Origin: Bufo bufo
Taxonomy: Eukaryota; Chordata; Amphibia; Anura; Bufonidae
Assembly: GCF_905171765.1 (NCBI RefSeq)
Contig: NC_053390.1
Location: 592,373,793 to 592,437,792 of the forward strand
Length of the DNA: 64,000 nt
Direction of reading: 5' to 3'
In this document: in pieces, positions 1 to 10,749 of the stretch
How positions within the stretch are numbered: the first letter of the stretch is position 1
How the letters are laid out: each line of letters starts with the position of its first letter
Position numbers and translations under genes: made by a program
Notes under the pieces: model-generated
Told to the model about the DNA's origin: nothing
Seen by the model: the letters and a program-made list of their open reading frames with translations, nothing else
Databases searched by the model: none

Positions 1-832
1 CGTAAAAAATTGTCTTATATATCACTGATGTTGGTCACAAAGGAAAAATATGTAAAATATATATAATGACAAAAAGATAAAAAGATAAAAAAATATATAA
101 ATGGTGTGTCAGTCGGATGCTGCACTTGGTGTGGCGTCCCACACATTAAGAAGGGCTGCACCCTGACTGTTTACCTTCTTTGTAAGGTGTAGGTGTCCTG
201 GCTGTTAGAGCGTCCTTGCTGCGCTCTGCGGTGTTTGTTTCCCGGTCTTTTGGCGTTCCACGTGGGTGTGACGTCACTTCTCTGGTGTCTCACGTGTATT
301 TGCCGAACCTAGTTTGTAGACTTTCGCTGGCGGTCTTTTTTGATCCAGAAGATTCGGATGTAATTGATTATTTGGAAGCGCTTCCAGGGTAAGATTTCTT
401 GCAGGTTTAGAGGGAAGTCACCAGACGCGTTTCGAAGGTCTTAGCTGCCTTCTGCGCTTCCAAATAATCGATTACATCCGAATCTTCTGGATCGAAAAAG
501 ACCGCCAGCGAAAGTCTACAAACTAGGTTCGGCAAAGACACGTGAGACGCCAGAGAAGTGACGTCACACCCACGTGGAACGCCAAAAGACCGGGAAACAA
601 ACACCGCAGAGCGCAGCAAGGACGCTCCAACAGCCAGGACACCTACACCTTACAAAGAAGGTAAACAGTCAGGGTGCAGTCCTTCTTAATGTGTGGGACG
701 CCACACCAAGTGCAGCATCCGACTGACACACCATTTATATATTTTTTATCTTTTTATCTTTTTGTCATTATATATATTTTACATATTTTTCCTTTGTGAC
801 CAACATCAGTGATATATAAGACAATTTTTTAC
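1..832. repeat. Large inverted repeat (foldback), left edge cut by window
   Basis: Bases 1-382 reappear in reverse complement at 453-832, so the whole unit is a hairpin with arms of about 380 bp and a loop of about 70 bp (383-452). The arms match almost base for base, with a few small differences. The loop carries, on the minus strand, a CTTC-GAAACGCGTC-TGGTG string that resembles the 3' half of a hammerhead ribozyme; the matching CTGANGA half is missing. The left arm starts at base 1, so the true end may lie outside the window. Small ORFs within the arms are incidental. Confidence 0.85.
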
Positions 833-2626
833 GAACTGTATACAAAGGGACACAAAGAACTATTGAACCCACTGAAGGTGGAAACCACCATCTGACAACC
901 ACCGCATTGTCCCACGCCCGCATCTTCTTTGCACATTTTTTCCATTGTGCATCCCCACCTCTGCATATTGCAATTTTCATTTTTAGAACTTCTATCCTTT
1001 ACCCTTCATTTTTATCGTATCCTCATAAAAATAAATACGTATTTTTTACTATCGTATCTGTGTACATTGCTCCTTTAGTATTACTGCTAGATGTAGAGTG
1101 CCGGTTTTCAATATATACCTTTATTGTCAGGAGCCATACAATACCAAGCCCTGTGTCCCCTAACGATTCATGGGGTCTTATGGTTATGAATAGCGGCCTT
1201 AGGATATGTTGGGCTGATGAAACACGTTGGCACACGCTAACATATTGAGGGACGCACAATCAAATTGCGGCTATTTATTATTATAATATTATCTTGGGAC
1301 ACGCTAACATATTGCGGGACGCGCAATTAAGTTGCGTCCATTTATTATAATATTTTCCTCCCTTGCCTTGATAACACTACTATTTTAGCCTCTGGTCACC
1401 CTTTATTAGGGTTATATAGGGACTCCTTATCAGGGCAAGGTTCCGGATGGGGCCACCCCTTGTGGGGCATGGACCCCGTGTTACGTCACCAGGGCCAAAT
1501 AGGTCAAGCAGGGCTGTACTAGGGTAAGTTTCTCTTCTTGAGGCTATTCTACTACTACGTCTGACTGTAGTTTCGGATGTTTCCTTTACCTACTGGACAT
1601 CTGGGAGTGACTAGCCCGCTGTACGTGACCACCTCCTGTACCAACACATTACACGTTGTAAACAAGTGAGGCCTTTTCGAAAAACCGGTAAGACCATTCC
1701 GTTTTTAATGTCTCCCTGGTTCCGGTACCCTTTCCTTGGGACATGGACATAAGGACTTTCCGACTTGTCCTCCAGGTGCCTTTATGACTGAGCTCTCAAG
1801 CCTAGGGAGGACGGCACCTGACCTGGTGTGTTGACAAATTGTATCACACCAAATTAGGTCCCACTTCTTTGTGTCTATTTATGCTTGTAAGGGGTCTTTT
1901 TATTCCCTTTTTAGGGAGAATAGATATATTAAAAGCTAAGTTTTACTGGCTTTGGATGTAACTGTTAAAGGGGCAGGGTACTGTATATGTCACTGTTAGG
2001 CCTTTTGCACATGAATGTATTTTCTTTCAGCATCCATTCAGTTATTTTTGCATTGAAGTAAATGCTTCCACCGTTTCAGTCAGGGTCCTCTGGTCTTCGT
2101 AGATGTCGAGAACAGAAAGGTTTGCTGTGAAAAAGAGCGATTAGGGCCGGGCGGGGGAATTAGTGGGTTGAGAGTACTTAGACAGCCCTGATATATGGGT
2201 GCTATCTCGGCCCTAGCATCCTATTCACGGAGCACCCGTTCTAATAAGAACGACCCCGTCCGGAACCTTGCCCTTTTGCTACTTGGCCCTATTGTGCCCT
2301 AGTGTAGCTAATCCCTACACGCATGTTTCGTTTTAGAACTCATCAGGGGAATTTAGGCACACACAGAGGGGCAATGTAGTGTAGTAACATATAGTGTTGG
2401 TATCTTTAGTTGGTAATCAACACATACAGTTATGCAGTTATGATAAGCAATATATGACACAATTGATACCTTAAGGTGGTAGCCTTTAATCCAGGCTCCA
2501 CTCATGTATCAGGGCTCGGTACTTGCCTAACGATATGAAGACAAAGTAAAGAGGGTAGCCTGGTGATGGTCGGATCCCTCTCATGGAGAGCAGCGGTGTG
2601 TCCAGAGCCCGTGATGAAGCCTCAGG
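833..2626. other. Non-coding repeat-like DNA, no gene seen
   Basis: No convincing coding region. A segment beginning ACACGCTAACATATTG occurs near 1230 and again near 1300 as a diverged tandem duplication of about 68 bp. A GCAAGGTTCCGGA string near 1438 recurs inverted near 2260, so 1.4-2.3 kb may be a decayed foldback element. A hammerhead-like fold lies just beyond the right arm (listed separately). The element class was not recognised. Confidence 0.4.
2310..2354 (-). ncRNA. Hammerhead ribozyme-like motif (type I layout)
   Basis: Reading the minus strand from 2354 down, the order is helix I strand (AATTCCC), CTGATGA core, a 3-bp helix II (GTT/AAC) with a CTAA loop, GAAA, then a short helix III (ACA/TGT) with a TGCG loop. 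A GTA cleavage triplet follows, and then GGGATT, which re-pairs with helix I. All conserved core bases of the family are present, and cleavage would fall between 2316 and 2315. Hammerheads of this form are known in retroelements such as Penelope-like elements and retrozymes. Activity is inferred only; the stems are short. Confidence 0.6.
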
Positions 2627-2881
2627 CTTTTTTTATTTTTTTTATTTCCAATCTTTATTGAAGAGAATTAAGATTTTATAGAAAATTCTGTTAATAGTCA
2701 ATAGACAAAGTATAATAACAACATTATCAGCTACCTAGCAATATTATAATGTAAAGAAACATCTTTGTTAGGTGAATTACCATGGTATACTGCAAAGGTA
2801 TGACTGCAAGGTCATGACAAAAGAGTTGAACTGTTACAAAGGAAATATGCCTGGAGAGGGGTAATAGATACAGACATTGAA

Positions 2882-5126
2882 TCAGTCATAGTTCCTAAAA
2901 GAAGACCAAGGTAGCCAACACTTCCTGAATGCGACTATTCTATTGTTTTCCCATGAGGCTAATTTCTCAAACCTGTATAGTTGATCAATTCTAGATATCC
3001 ATTGGGGTATGGGTGGTGTATCTTCAGATAACCAATAGCGGGGAATCAAGAGACGGGCTGCGTCTAAAAGGTGGTTGAATAGAGGGGGAATCATTTCCTT
3101 AGAAACGGGAGTATATGTCCCTAAAAGTGCTAGTTGAGGAGACATTGGGATGGTTGAGTGACATATGTGGTTACATTTTTCAAATATATCTGACCACCAT
3201 ATTTTGATTCGAGGGCATGTCCACCAGATGTGAAGAAATGAACCTTTATCACTACTGCACCTCCAGCACTTATCTGACCGATCTGTGTTAAATCTACAAG
3301 TTGTGTCTGGGGTTTTATAACATCTTGTTAAGATCTTGTAGGCATTCTCCTGTATTCGAACGCATCTTGACGCTTTATGAGGTCTTAGAAGAATCTTTGA
3401 AGTTGTTGCCTGGGTAAAGGAGGTCTCAAGATCTTTCTCCCATAAACCATTAAACGCAGGTTTTGCATGAGAATAGGGGTACATAAGTTTTTATATATCA
3501 GAGAGATCAGTTTAGATTGAGGATCGGACTTTGATAACAGGTTCTCGAACCAGGTAAGCGGACGTATTAAAGAACATTTTATAATATGTTTAGAGATAAA
3601 GGAATGTAAGAAGTAAATAAAAGGGGGTGGGAATTTACACTCTGGGAAGAGCTGAGATAAGGATACCGGTTCCAATAATTTCCCACCATCATCAAAGAGG
3701 GACACTACTAGATGAGGTGAGTATCTTATAGATGAAGGAAGACTACTTGATAATGCTTTGGGTGCAAGTGCCAAAATATCTCTGACTTGGAGTATAGGAA
3801 AAGGTAACGGAATGGCGTATGGGGAAGATTGAAACCACTCCCAAGTTTCAGGGTGGATTTGATTATGGGATTATAGGATTTGACTGTGTTCGTAGGAATT
3901 CCATTTCCACTAGAAGTCCTCTGAAGGGGAAGCCAAAATGTGATTGTTCTAGGTCAACCCAAGGTTCATCCATTGTTCCCCTAATCCAACCCACCAACCT
4001 AGCCAAAAGAACTGCATTATTGTATAGCTCGGGATTGGGCATTCCTATCCGTCCATAGGGTTTAGGTTTATTTAGGGTAGTGAACGCTATACATGCTTTT
4101 TTTCCTGCCCAGATAAAGGATCTGATCATTTTGTTAGTTGTTTTGTAAAATGACTTTGGCACCGGAATTGGTAGAACTTGCTGGAGGTAGGTCAATCTGG
4201 GTATTATAAGGGAGGTTACTATCTTCTTCCTACCAAACCAGGACAACATAAGGTTATTAAGTGAGGAAAGTTGATCTTTAATTGAGTTAAGCAGTGGAAC
4301 CTAATTTAGGCGAAACAATGAACCAGGGTCAGGACCAATTTTAATTCCCAAATAAGTAATGTGTGGGGTATCCCAGTTGAAGGGGGGGTTAGATTTGAGT
4401 TCTTGTATAGTTGATGAGGGAAAGCCAATATTAAGAATGTGGGATTTGTTTGTATTAATTTAAAAATTTGAAAAGATGCCAAATTGTTCGATTATATGAT
4501 AGATATGGGGAAGGGCTGATGCTGGATTCGTAAACATAATGAGTAGATCGTCAGCGAAAGCTGCGACCTTGTGTTCATATCTTCCTACCCAGACACCTTG
4601 GATTCTTCCCTCTCTCCTAATGGCCTGTAGCAAGGATTCCATCACCAGTACAAATAGCAGGGGAGAGAGGGGGCAGCCCTGTCTGGTCCCATTATGAATA
4701 GCGAGGGGAGGTGACAATGAGTTATTAACAATAACCGAAGCTGATGCGTTTGAATATAAGGAAAACACTGCATTTATGAATTGAACTGGGATCCCAAACG
4801 TGGATAGTACCTTACTCATAAAGTCCCAGTCTACCCTTTCAAATGCCTTCTCAGCATCAGTCCTGAATATGATGAATATATGTAAATGGGAGACGTTTTC
4901 TGATCCCTATGCTTACGCCCTTGGAGGCCGAGGATCCTGAGTCACAATGATACCAGTCCGAAAATAATAAAGGTGTAAGATTCGGGTATTTATCAAACTT
5001 AAAGTGGGTTTCTTGGAGGAAAATGATCTAACACTTTTCCTTCTTCAGATAAGAAAAAACTTGGCTGCGTTTGGAAGGGGGATTGAAACCCTTAACGTTG
5101 AAGGAGGCTATGCAAAAGTCAGCCAT
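2882..5126 (-). pseudogene. L1 ORF2 relic (endonuclease start, RT, C-terminal zinc knuckle)
   Basis: The product would be an L1 endonuclease and reverse transcriptase. The start (about 5126-4905) encodes the AP-endonuclease beginning, with NVKGFNPP and a QETHF catalytic glutamate motif. After a deletion junction near 4900 the frame enters RT at TDAEKAFERVDW. It continues with GTRQGCPLSPLLF and the catalytic FADD box (about 4540), then the thumb and C-terminal regions. A cysteine motif CWRCSSDKGSFLHIWWTC near 3240 is typical of the L1 C terminus. Several frameshifts break the frame (near 4460, 4250-3860, 3780 and 3480). Compared with the plus-strand L1, roughly 1.3 kb covering late endonuclease and early RT is absent. 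Non-functional. Confidence 0.85.
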
Positions 5127-5802
5127 GATTCAAAGCGAAGGGTAGGATAGTCAAGTGCAATGATGGAGTGGAACTCGCTATTTGTAGTGAAAAAAAAGGA
5201 AAATAGGTAACACTCAGCCTCCTCAAGCGAAGCAACAGGGTGTCCCAAAGATCTCAAATAGGGTTGTAGAACATGCATACATGGTAATGTACCTGATTGG
5301 AAAACAAAGACAAAAGGGAAAAGAAAAAATGAAAGGCAATACATAAAATGAACAAAACAGTGACGAATGCACAACATTATAGCAGAGCTATGGAGCTCTG
5401 CGCACTTTTTGGGGGTAAGGTAAATTCTCCAAGAGTATCCCTCAAAAGAGCGACAGATACCAGACAGTATTAATACTATAAGACCAAATGCTAAATCTCT
5501 CCTGGATTCGTAAAAGGAGCAGAGAAGATAGGCACAGTGGACAGCACTGGTGCTTTAAGGGGGAACAAGAAGAGAGGGTCAGCAAGGTATAACATAGTAC
5601 AAGAACTAGAACATGTTCCGCCAGCCTATGGATAATTACTGAAGCCGTTCAGATGCAGGATAAATAAGAAGACAGAGAGGGAGGATAGAACAGCTAACCA
5701 AGGGTAATTAAGTGGTTAATTCTACCAGAAAATTGAGATAACCAATAACGTATTGTCAGGAGAGAGTTATACAATTATCTGCATCAACGACGAGTCAGAG
5801 CT

Positions 5803-6889
5803 TCACTCATCTATAAGTGGCAATCTCCTCGGGGTGGAGGTGTTCACTCTTCTTCCTCTCTGCGGCTTGGGGGTGCGAGGCGGCTCCCAGGGTACGATAT
5901 TTGGTAGATCAGGGAGGGCTGCTGTATCTTGGAGCACGTCCCAATTTTCGATCGGTAGTGGCTGTATCTTAAGGTGAGCATAGATCCTTTCAAGGTCTTT
6001 GGAGGAGGAGATGAATAGGCGACGGACTTCATGAGAAAAGGAGAGGCCAAAGGGGAAAGACCATCTGTACAGGATCTTGTGAGAACGTAGCCAATCTGTA
6101 AGAGGTTTCAGCGCTCTGCACTTCTTAAGTGTGGACTTTTCCAAGTCCTGAAAAATTGAGATTTCGTTGCCCTCCCATATCAGCGTCGGATTATTCCTGG
6201 CGCTTGAGAGAACCGCTTCCTTGACTGGGAAGTAAAGGAATTTACAGATAACATCCCTTGGGGGCTCATTGGGTTGCAGTTTGGGCCTTAATGCTCTGTG
6301 TGCCCTTTCGATGGTGACTTTATGTGATGTGTCAGGGCCCAGCAAGTGCAGACAGATTTGTATTACCGCTTCAGTGATGTCGCTAGGAGCGATAGATTCG
6401 GTTATGCCTCTGAATCGATGATTGTTTCGTCTTCCCCTATTCTCCTGGTCTTCTATAGCTGTGTAAAGTAGATTGATGTGCGACTGGTATTCAGCCATAG
6501 TTGAAGACATCTCTTTCTGGTGCATAGTAAACTTGGTTTGTATTTCCTCCAGTGTCTCCACTCTGTTGCCTATATGGCGAATATCACCCCTAATAGCTGC
6601 CAATTCAGAGCTAAGAGGTTCGAGAGCTTCAGCAAATGAATCTTTTAGGAAGCTCCTGGAGATCGGTAAGGCGTCTGGGCCAGGGGAAACTCCCCTACCT
6701 CTTTCAGCGCTAATAGAAGCTTGCTGTTTGCAGCCGGCAGACTTCGGTGTTCTGGGCGCCATTTTAGGTTTTTCTCGACACGCATGCTGCGGCAGCCTTT
6801 TTAATGAATTTATCAATTTCTCCAGGCAGAATCACCGCTTTGGCAGGACCGGAAGGATCTGTGGGTTTTTGTCCACCGATTTTGACCAT
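5803..6889 (-). pseudogene. L1 ORF1 RNA-binding protein, frameshifted
   Basis: ORF1 protein of L1 forms trimers that bind element RNA. The natural start seems to be the ATG at 6887-6889 (MVKIGG...), which aligns with MVKIGN in the other L1. A frameshift near 6800 moves the frame into the long ORF ending at 5803. Visible parts are a coiled-coil stretch (ALEPLSSELAAIRGDIRHIGNRVETLEE), then DQENRGRRNNHRFRG, the RRM-type entry conserved in L1 ORF1. The C-terminal domain follows (RAHRALRPK, EPPRDVICKF, LYRWSFPFG). Apart from the early frameshift, the rest is open for about 330 residues. Confidence 0.85.
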
Positions 6890-6991
6890 TTTCGGTCTGG
6901 TAAGCAGATAATATCAGGCTATGAGGGATATTTAAGTAGCGGAGCGACGCTTCACACGGCCATCCACACTCAGCGCAGGCTCCGCCCCCGT

Positions 6992-7101
6992 CTCGTGTGC
7001 ATTCCTTTTCCATATGTTCGTATTTCCGTATAACATGTCCTATGAAGGGCCAGCTGTTTCGTTTCGCAAAATACATACGGTCGTGTGAAAGAGGCCTTAT
7101 A
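6992..7101. other. Short interspersed sequence ending in a MITE-like terminus
   Basis: This stretch lies between the L1 5' end and the next repeat. Its right part (about 7076-7101) reads toward GGCCTCTTTCACACGACCG on the minus strand followed by TTA/TAA. That resembles the termini of PIF/Harbinger-type MITEs, including the one at 54079. The other terminus was not located; it may have been displaced by the L1. Confidence 0.3.
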
Positions 7102-7196
7102 GTGGATACTGTCGATATCTTTTAACGACACACACAAACATTAAATGAAATAGATGAAATATACCCGTGCAAAGCCGGGTCCTTCTGCTAGTGTGT
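7102..7196 (-). mobile_element. 5'-terminal fragment of the minisatellite-bearing repeat family
   Basis: On the minus strand the sequence runs ACTAGCAGAAGGACCCGGC, then a TATATTTCATCTATTT block, then GTGTGTCGT..AAAGATATC. The same order opens the repeat at 17698 on the plus strand, so both are copies of one family. Here only the first 95 bp or so remains. Confidence 0.6.
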
Positions 7197-7218
7197 ATAT
7201 ATATATATATATATAAAA
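7197..7218. repeat. (TA)n microsatellite
   Basis: A simple TA run next to the ACTAGCAGAAGG terminus, as also seen at the other copy of that family (17676-17697). Confidence 0.8.
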
Positions 7219-7294
7219 AAAGAAAGTCCAACGGGAGCACCAACCTGACAAGCGGGTGCAATGTCCAAAAGGGGGCAACGGCAATCCCCAATAG

Positions 7295-7518
7295 TATAAT
7301 CAAATAGAAAGCAGGACTGCACTCCAAAATGTGATGAAAAAATCAAAGCAGTTTATTCACCCATGTTATGGCAAAGTTTGCGACGTTTCAGCTCTTGCGA
7401 GCCTTTCTCAAGAAAGGCTCGCAAGAGCTGAAACGTCGCAAACTTTGCCATAACATGGGTGAATAAACTGCTTTGATTTTTTCATCACATTTTGGAGTGC
7501 AGTCCTGCTTTCTATTTG

Positions 7519-7524
<6 letters not shown>
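7295..7524. repeat. Near-perfect 230-bp palindrome
   Basis: The arms 7295-7408 and 7411-7524 are reverse complements, centred between 7409 and 7410. Each arm contains a smaller hairpin (GGCTC-GCAA-GAGC) followed by GAAACGTCGC. The layout recalls a hammerhead helix II and helix III, but the core reads TTGAGAA where CTGANGA is required. A palindrome of two head-to-head copies is typical of repeat ends that have been joined. Confidence 0.85.

Positions 7525-7559
<35 letters not shown>
7523..7559. repeat. (AT)n microsatellite
   Basis: Simple AT repeat of about 36 bp abutting the palindrome; it produces a spurious tyrosine/isoleucine-rich ORF. Confidence 0.85.
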
Positions 7560-7563
<4 letters not shown>

Positions 7564-8044
7564 TTTTTTCCGTCTATATAATTGGTATTGTTACTTTTTT
7601 AAATTTGTCCAAAATATTAGAATATCACATTATCCTGCACAGTGAGTGTTGCTTAAGAAGCGCCAATGCCAGAAGATTTTAATAAAAAAAATTATGAAAA
7701 AAAGTTGTATGCACCTCAAAATAGTAATAATAAAATGTATTGCTGACCTCACATAAAAAAGTCCTCACACAGCTCCATCATGTGAAAAACAAAAATGTTC
7801 TTGAAATGAGTGTAAAAATCTAGCAAGACAAAGTAATATTTTTTTAAAAGTTTAAATTTTTTTTTTAAGTTGTTAAACATACTACAGTAACTTCAATATA
7901 TATTTAGTATTTTTGTAAACATACTGATCCTCACAATAAAGATAAAACATCATTTTTTGTCATACAGAGAATGCTGTAAAAATGAACAAATACTAGTAAC
8001 ATAGTAAGGGTGGGTTCACATCTGCGTTCTGGATTCCAATATTC
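7560..8044. other. AT-rich DNA, nothing recognised
   Basis: No coding region or clear repeat structure. The end of the stretch (about 8027-8048) reads GGGTTCACATCTGCGTT, a string that looks like a MITE terminus, just before the CR1 fragment. Confidence 0.3.
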
Positions 8045-8214
8045 CAGTTATTACTTTAGTTGCCCTCCTCTGAACCCTCTCCTGCTCTGCTATGTCTGCC
8101 TTATTTACAGGAGCCCAGAACTGTACACAGTACTCCATGTGTGATTTGTCAAGTGGTAGGACTATGTTCTCATCACGGGCATCTATGCCCCTTTTGATGC
8201 AACTGTAAAAGGGG
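8045..8214 (-). mobile_element. CR1 LINE fragment, part 1 (antisense)
   Basis: The plus strand reads like the antisense of CR1, including GAACCCTCTCC, GGAGCCCAGAACTG and TACACAGTACTCCATG in the usual CR1 order. It stops at a CCCCTTTTGATGCAACTG string. The next expected CR1 segment is found 12.7 kb away at about 20935, so the copy appears to have been split by later insertions. Too short to encode anything. Confidence 0.7.
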
Positions 8215-9466
8215 AATATTAATTATTAATATTTGTGTTAATATTAATAATTAATATTCATAAATAGGAGTGAATCCTTTATTGATAACTCTGTCTATTT
8301 ATACTTTAAATACTAAATAACTTCCTTGTTGCACTTACTTTGAACTGAACTACGTGTGCTATGTTACTACTACGGCGGCTACTACTACAATAAATGACTA
8401 TACACTGTACTATCATTAATATAGTATTTATTACACAATAACAAGTCTACAGTCTAATTATTGCTATAACTATATATATTTATATTAATGGACATATAAA
8501 AACATATACTTATAGCACACAGTAATATATTAAACACTACAATACACCTAACTACACTAAACACAATACAATATCTTACACAATTCCACGCAAAGCTCTA
8601 CCCAAAAATACACTTACACACACATGTTATTTAGCAGCCCACCCTCCTGGCTCTATACTGCCCCTATGGGGATAACAAAGGGTTAAACACAAATGGCGGC
8701 ATGCAAGGGTTGTTACAGGGAGTGGCACTGAAAGGGTTAACCCGGGGTTGTAGGGCAGTGCAGTGGTTTAGTAGGAAGGAAAGGGTTAATATTGGGACAG
8801 CAGGAATGCAGGGCAAGTAAAATAGTTAAGGGGTTAATGCAGGGGTATATAGAGATTGGTGGCAATGGGCAGAAGGGATTATCAGGGGTTAATTCATTGG
8901 TGGTATAGGCGTTAATGATACTTAGCACTAATGCTCATCTTCCAGGGGTTGCTCATCTTAGGGGATGATCCTTGCAAGGGCTGCATGGCTCATCTTGTCT
9001 GCCTGAGCGCAGCACTGCCGGGTTATTTAAACCCGGTGGCGCTCGCTCCTGAGCAGCCCTCGCAGTTAAGTCCACGTGGGTTGGCGCGGTGATATGACAT
9101 TACCGCACCAGCCCGCATGTCCTGGCTCACGCTTCCAGGTGAAGGGATGCTTTGATCCTCCCGCCTGTGAAGCGATCGCATACCTCTGGCGCTGTAATTA
9201 CAGCGCCGGAGGTACGCGGCATACAGGGCCAGGGGAGCTCTTTATTCTCCTGTCCCTGTTATGCAAAATTTCTCTGGCCCTGCCGGAGATGTTATTAAAA
9301 GGCAGAGGATCTCTAATGATCCTCTGTCTGTTGAAGTAACCACAACTGGACATAATTGTCCAGTCATCTAGGTGGCATCAGCTGGAGGGGGGCACTCGTG
9401 CTTCGGGTACATTATTTTGGCCACATTTAGATATAAGTACATATATACTGTATATATATATATAGT
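8215..9466. other. Uncharacterised DNA with AT-rich and GC-rich hairpin parts
   Basis: 8215-8640 is very AT-rich with TTAATATT inverted motifs. 8640-8960 contains scattered AGGGTTAA-like words without a regular period. 9000-9330 is GC-richer with several hairpins, the clearest at 9181-9214 (listed separately). No gene was recognised. It may be one or more unclassified elements inserted in the CR1. Confidence 0.35.
9181..9214. repeat. 34-bp near-perfect palindrome
   Basis: TACCTC..GGCGCTGTAATTACAGCGCC..GAGGTA is self-complementary with one mismatched pair, centred on the AATT near 9197. It sits within a hairpin-rich block. It could be the centre of a foldback element or a protein-binding dyad; the sequence does not say which. 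Confidence 0.7.
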
Positions 9467-9870
9467 TGTTTTCAAAATAATAGGAGTGTGTTAGCGAATA
9501 AAGCTCAAAATCCTTCTAATAGCTTTTATTTCCATACACACAAATGCATTGGGAACACTACACATTCTATTCCAAATCAAGACATGAAGAAAAATATATC
9601 AAATTTGTGTTGTTCCTCTAAAAAAAAAAATTGAAGAAAAGTGAATATTAAACTGTTCAAAAAAATAGCAGTGTTTGTATTCTTCTTTACAAACTCAAAC
9701 ATTCACTATATAAACTGAAAAATGTTTGAAGATTTTGCTTTCCTTTGAATCACTTAACTAATATTTAGTTGTATAAACACAGTTTCTGAGGACTGCTGTA
9801 CATCTGTGTTGCATGGAGACAACCAACTTCTGGCACCTGTGAACAGGTATTCCAGCCCAGGATGATTGGA

Positions 9871-10065
9871 CTACATTCCACAGTTCTTCTCTATTTCTTG
9901 ATTTTGCCTTAGAAACTGCATTTTTTTTATGTCACCCCACAAGTTTTCTATTGGATTAAGATCCGGGGATTGGGCTGGCCACTCCATAACATCAATCTTG
10001 TTGGTCTGGAACCAAGATATTGCACATTTACTGGTGTGTTTGGGGTCGTTGTCTTGTTGGAACAC
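9871..10065 (-). pseudogene. Tc1 transposase, C-terminal catalytic fragment
   Basis: Encodes [12 protein letters not shown] (second catalytic aspartate) and [13 protein letters not shown] (catalytic glutamate). Thirty-four residues lie between the D and the E, so this is the classical DD34E Tc1 signature. The first catalytic aspartate region is absent. Confidence 0.85.
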
Positions 10066-10070
10066 CTATT

Positions 10071-10424
10071 TCAAGGGCATTTCCTCTTCAGCATAAGGCA
10101 GCATGACCTCTTCAAGTATTCTGATGTATTCAAACTGATCCATGATCCCTGGTATGCGATAAATAACTTTAGACCTTCTTTGATCTTCCTGGAGCTGATT
10201 GTTGGCTGAATACTTGCCATTTTGGCTATTCTTCTATCCATTTGAATGGTAGTTTTTTGCTTTCTTCCACATCTTTCAGGCCTTGGTTGACATTTTAAAG
10301 CATTTGCGATCATTTTAGCTGAGCAGCCTATCATTTTCTGCACTTCTTTATATGTTTTCCCCTCTCCAATCAAATTTTTTATCAAGGTGCACTGTTCTTC
10401 TAAACAATGTCTGGAACGATCCAT
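10071..10424 (-). pseudogene. Tc1 transposase, N-terminal DNA-binding fragment
   Basis: The open frame starts at MDRSRHCLEEQ and shows two helix-turn-helix-like segments (GEGKTYKEVQKMIGCSAKMI, then RRIAKMASIQPTISSRKIKE) spaced by a GRKQKTT hinge. This fits the paired-type DNA-binding domain of Tc1 transposases. It ends by running out of frame at the deletion junction before the catalytic fragment. Together the two ORFs cover roughly half of a usual 340-residue transposase. Confidence 0.8.
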
Positions 10425-10749
10425 TTTCCTCAGAATTTCAGAGAAAAATTCACTGCAACCAGAATGTACAACATTTGGTGCCTTCCTTCCTTAAATAAGG
10501 GCAATAATTGTCTCCTGTTTTTCAATTGAACTCCACACTATTATTTTGAACATACCCATTTTCAATAAGTGATTGAATTACAGAGAATCAGCAGCATGCA
10601 TGTCATGACTGTTGGATCTGTTTGGTTTCTATTACTCTACTACACCTGCTAGGATATTATTTGCCATGTAGAAATATAATTTCTACCAAAAACAGTGATT
10701 GGTCAGGTTAGTGATATCTGACTCAGGGGCATACATACATATCTATATA

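Larger units (their letters stand above)
2627..6991 (-). mobile_element. L1 LINE, internally deleted copy
   Basis: The 3' end is marked on the minus strand by an A-rich tail (T-rich at 2630-2655 on plus). The 5' end near 6991 begins GGGGGCGGAGCC, like the second L1 at 21.5 kb. Order on the minus strand: short 5' UTR, ORF1, spacer of about 680 bp, then a shortened ORF2. ORF2 jumps from early endonuclease straight into mid reverse transcriptase, so the copy cannot move by itself. No target duplication was found. Confidence 0.85.
9467..10728 (-). mobile_element. Tc1-like DNA transposon (DD34E), deleted copy
   Basis: The left end starts TTGTTTTCAAAATAATAG. A related inverted copy (CTATTATTTTGAACA) occurs near 10540, and similar non-coding sequence continues to about 10728, where the terminal repeat seems lost. 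The minus strand holds the N-terminal third and the C-terminal catalytic part of a Tc1 transposase, with the middle missing. Non-autonomous. Confidence 0.75.

Noticed and set aside
1212..1240. CTGATGAAACACGTTGG as a plus-strand hammerhead
   Set aside because: No helix II between CTGATGA and the following bases, and no GAAA with pairing strand.
907..1259. ORFs of 113 and 78 residues
   Set aside because: Overlapping on opposite strands in repeat DNA, no homology recognised, biased composition.
8640..8960. AGGGTTAA words resembling telomeric repeats
   Set aside because: Irregular spacing and variable sequence; not an array of TTAGGG.
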